Assembly: GCA_022562375.1 (NCBI GenBank)
Contig: JADFPK010000084.1
Location: 1 to 7,381, forward strand
Length of the DNA stretch: 7,381 nt
DNA from: Pseudomonadota bacterium
GTDB taxonomy: Bacteria > Pseudomonadota > Alphaproteobacteria > SMXQ01
Reading direction: 5' to 3'
The position numbers and the translations under genes were made by a program. Below are positions 5,328 through 7,381 of the stretch, in pieces (the stretch's first letter is position 1; the number at the start of each line of letters is the position of its first letter). The notes below the pieces were generated by a model. That model saw nothing but the letters and a program-made list of their open reading frames with translations. It ran no database searches and was not told where the DNA came from.

Positions 5328-6047
5328 ATGAAAACCCCATCATACGTGGCGCTTTCCCAGCAAATGGTAATGCGCAAGCAAATGGGCGTCATTGCCAACA
5401 ATATCGCCAACAGTGAAACGCCCGGCTACAAGGCCGACCGCCTGATGTTCGCCGAGCACCTGGCCTTGCCCAAGGGCGGGGACCAGATCTCCTATACCCG
5501 CATGGCCGGCGTGAAAACGGCGTTTCACCCCGGGGGCTTCACCAGGACCGGCAATTCCCTGGATGTGGCGATCCAGGGCGACGGCTTCTTCGTCGTCGAT
5601 ACCCCGGCGGGACCGCGCTATACGCGCAATGGCCATTTCCAGCTCGACGAAAACAGTCAGCTCGTGACCAGCCATGGGTATCCCGTTCTCGGCGAAGGCG
5701 ACCAGCCCATCGTCTTCTCCGAGGACGCAGGCGTGGTCAAAATTGCCAAGGATGGCACCGTGTCCGGGGATAATGACGATTTCGGCAGCATCCAGTTGGT
5801 CCGCTTCGCGACCACGGACGGAATGAAGAAGGCCGGCGGCGGGCTCTTCACCACCGAGACCAGCCCCGATCCCGCCACCGGTTCGTTCGTCATCCAGGGC
5901 AGTCTCGAGGATTCGAATGTCGAGCCTATCCTGGAAATTACCCGCATGATCAAATTGTTGAGCGCTTATAAGGCCGCCCAGAAGGCCATCGATTCGGAAC
6001 ATGAACGACAGCGCCGGGCGATCGAGCGGCTGGGGCGGATGCCCTAG
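5328..6047 (+). CDS. flgF: Flagellar basal-body rod protein FlgF
   Basis: FlgF is a proximal rod subunit in the periplasm, exported by the flagellar type III system. It is 239 residues from the ATG at 5328. That start is chosen because the protein then opens MKTPSYVALSQQM, matching the usual FlgF opening M-x4-YVALSRQM. A TTG start at 5295 would fall almost on the predicted transcription start, and a GTG at 5319 has no ribosome site. GAGGAAG lies directly before the ATG, closer than ideal. The N-terminal rod signature is IANNIANSETPGYK (22-35), the core holds QGDGFFVV (83-90) and YTRNGHFQLDE (98-108), and the C-terminal helix (200-236, ITRMIKLLSAYKAAQKAID) follows the family pattern. flgG follows after 62 nt. 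The very basic last residues are slightly unusual. Confidence 0.94.
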   Translation: MKTPSYVALSQQMVMRKQMGVIANNIANSETPGYKADRLMFAEHLALPKGGDQISYTRMAGVKTAFHPGGFTRTGNSLDVAIQGDGFFVVDTPAGPRYTRNGHFQLDENSQLVTSHGYPVLGEGDQPIVFSEDAGVVKIAKDGTVSGDNDDFGSIQLVRFATTDGMKKAGGGLFTTETSPDPATGSFVIQGSLEDSNVEPILEITRMIKLLSAYKAAQKAIDSEHERQRRAIERLGRMP

Positions 6048-6068
6048 AGACTGAATCGACAGTGTGAA

Positions 6069-6093
6069 TCGAAAGAACGTTATTCGAAAGAAC
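6069..6093 (+). repeat. Short direct repeat in the flgF-flgG spacer
   Basis: The ten-base word TCGAAAGAAC occurs at 6069-6078 and again at 6084-6093, a period of 15 nt, just before the flgG ribosome binding site. A TTCGAA palindrome sits at the second copy. It may be chance or a small duplication; nothing shows a function. Confidence 0.5.
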
Positions 6094-6109
6094 ATGAAGG
6101 AGTGGTTCC

Positions 6110-6895
6110 ATGGCTTCTCTTAGTATCGGGGCGACGGGAATGCTCGCGCAGCAACTCAGCGTCGACGTCATTGCCAACAACATCGCCAACCTGAACACCA
6201 CCGGCTTCAAGCGACAGCGGCCTGAATTCCAGGACCTTCTGTACCAGACGGAGATCTTGGTGGGTTCGGCGACGACGGCCGGCGGCACGGTCACCGCCTC
6301 CGGCGCCGAGTTCGGCACCGGCGTGACCATCGGCTCGATATACCGCATCCACGAACAGGGCAACGTGCTGAGGACCGGCAACAAATTCGACCTTGCCCTC
6401 GAGGGCAAGGGATATTTCCAGATCCAAAGGCCCGGCGGCGGTGTCGTCTACACCCGTGCGGGCTCGTTCCAGCTCGGGCCCCTCGGCACCATCGTCACCC
6501 CACAGGGGTTGACGGTGCAGCCCGGCATTACCATCCCCAGTAACGCCATCGAGGTCACCATCAACGACAGCGGGGAAGTGCTGGCAAAGCTCGCCAACCA
6601 GACGGCCCTCCTCAACGTCGGCCAGTTGCAGCTTGCCGTCTTTGCCAACGAGGCGGGTCTGAAGGCCCTGGGCGACAACCTGTTCGAGGAAACGGCTGCG
6701 TCCGGCCTCCCCACCACGGCGGCACCGGGTTCCGCCGGTTTCGGGACCGTTTTGCAGGGATTCCTCGAGACCTCGAACGTCAACGTGGTGTCCGAGATCA
6801 CCGCCCTGATCGCCGCCCAGCGGGCCTATGAGATGAACTCGAAGGTGGTTCAGACGTCGGACGAGATGCTGTCCACCCTGGTCTCGACGGTTTAA
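6110..6895 (+). CDS. flgG: Flagellar distal rod protein FlgG
   Basis: FlgG builds the distal rod that runs from the proximal rod through the P and L rings to the hook. It is exported by the flagellar type III system. The protein has 261 residues, the normal FlgG length. The N-terminal signature is VIANNIANLNTTGFKRQRPE (20-39), followed by FQDLLYQT (40-47) and the FlgG-specific stretch around 50-80 (FGTGVTIGSI). The core contains ALEGKGYFQI (96-105) and VYTRAGSFQL (113-122). The C terminus, SNVNVVSEITALIAAQRAYE (222-241) then MNSKVVQTSDEML, is near-canonical. AAGGAG at 6097-6102 lies 7 nt before the ATG. It shares an operon with flgF and flgA, and no promoter is evident in the 62-nt spacer. 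Identification is secure. Confidence 0.97.
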   Translation: MASLSIGATGMLAQQLSVDVIANNIANLNTTGFKRQRPEFQDLLYQTEILVGSATTAGGTVTASGAEFGTGVTIGSIYRIHEQGNVLRTGNKFDLALEGKGYFQIQRPGGGVVYTRAGSFQLGPLGTIVTPQGLTVQPGITIPSNAIEVTINDSGEVLAKLANQTALLNVGQLQLAVFANEAGLKALGDNLFEETAASGLPTTAAPGSAGFGTVLQGFLETSNVNVVSEITALIAAQRAYEMNSKVVQTSDEMLSTLVSTV

Positions 6896-6906
6896 GGAGA
6901 CATGGC

Positions 6907-7381
6907 ATGAGGACCTTGTTGGCGATTGGCGTACTGGCGATCGCCCTCGCGGCGGCTTCCGCCGACGCCGCCCAGACCAGGAACGTCGTGACCGTCAAGG
7001 GCGACTTGGTGCGCCTCGGCGATCTCTTCGAAGGCCTCGGCGAGAAGGCATCGGTCGCCATCGCCCACGCGCCGGCGCCGGGAGGCCGCGCGGTCTACAA
7101 CGCCACCCGGCTGGCCTCCTTCGCCTATTCCCACGGCATCGCCTGGCGGCCGGTAAGCCGGTTCGATCGGGTGATCATAAAGCGCGCCAGCCAGATCATC
7201 AGCCGCGAGGAAATCCATGCGGCCCTGCGCGGTGAGCTCAAGAAGCGGGGGATCGCAAGGGGATCGGAGGTCGAGTTCACCAACCGCAGGACCTACTTTC
7301 ACCTGCCCATCGGTGTCCCGGCGACCCTGGCCGTGCAGAACCTGATTTATGAAAGGCGCACCGGCCGCCTCACCCCGACCG
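6907..7381 (+). CDS. flgA: Flagellar P-ring assembly chaperone FlgA (3' end outside window)
   Basis: FlgA is a periplasmic chaperone that helps FlgI assemble into the P ring around the rod. Only the first 158 codons are present, and the frame is open to the window end. The N terminus is a clear Sec signal peptide (MRTLLAIGVLAIALAAASADA, probably cut after ADA at 19-21). It is followed by VTVKGDLVRLGDLFEGL (28-44) and IAHAPAPGGRAVY, which match the start of alphaproteobacterial FlgA, where the N-terminal domain precedes the SAF-like domain. The start is the ATG at 6907, with AAGGAG at 6894-6899 overlapping the flgG stop and 7 nt upstream. The ATG at 6902 is in another frame. Its place after flgFG is the common alphaproteobacterial order, with flgH expected next. 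Confidence 0.9.
   Translation, partial: MRTLLAIGVLAIALAAASADAAQTRNVVTVKGDLVRLGDLFEGLGEKASVAIAHAPAPGGRAVYNATRLASFAYSHGIAWRPVSRFDRVIIKRASQIISREEIHAALRGELKKRGIARGSEVEFTNRRTYFHLPIGVPATLAVQNLIYERRTGRLTPT

Noticed and set aside
5340..6095. 251-codon minus-strand frame opposite flgF
   Set aside because: It is an antisense shadow of flgF, which matches its family from end to end.
6892..7302. 136-codon minus-strand frame opposite flgA
   Set aside because: The plus strand encodes a signal peptide and a FlgA-like N-terminal domain, while the minus frame has no recognisable family.

Overview
The window is GC-rich chromosomal DNA, most likely from an alphaproteobacterium of the Rhodospirillales type. 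The evidence is a block of flagellar genes (fliL, fliM, flgF, flgG, flgA), a FliM with a long acidic N-terminal extension, a DUF6468-like membrane protein and a MotE-like protein next to fliM, and a sigma54-type promoter plus CtrA-like boxes between the divergent flagellar operons. The genus cannot be told from the sequence alone.

Layout. (1) 89-1869, plus strand: a two-gene operon for a heterodimeric aconitase-superfamily hydro-lyase of the LeuC/LeuD (DmdA/DmdB, homoaconitase-like) class. The iron-sulfur cysteines are intact, but the small-subunit active-site motif is atypical, so the substrate is uncertain. (2) 1866-4902, minus strand: fliL, fliM, a DUF6468-like protein and a MotE/MgtE_N-like protein, read in that order as one compact operon. 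The last gene ends tail-to-tail against the dehydratase operon with a 4-nt overlap and no intergenic space. (3) 4903-5327: a 425-nt non-coding divergent regulatory region. It holds a well-formed sigma54 -24/-12 element facing flgF, three CtrA-like TTAA-N7-TTAA near matches, a 20-bp near-palindrome upstream of fliL and two other inverted repeats. (4) 5328-7381, plus strand: flgF, flgG and flgA, with flgA cut by the window end.

How the genes fit together. The minus-strand operon encodes parts of the motor: the C-ring switch FliM, the stator-associated FliL, and two membrane or periplasmic coiled-coil proteins whose place beside them suggests motor or stator work. The plus-strand operon encodes the proximal and distal rod (FlgF, FlgG) and the P-ring assembly chaperone FlgA. 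The shared control region could place the early switch genes under CtrA-type control and the later rod genes under sigma54, as in Caulobacter; this is an inference. The LeuCD-like pair appears to be an unrelated metabolic neighbour. I found no mobile element, CRISPR array, tRNA or rRNA.
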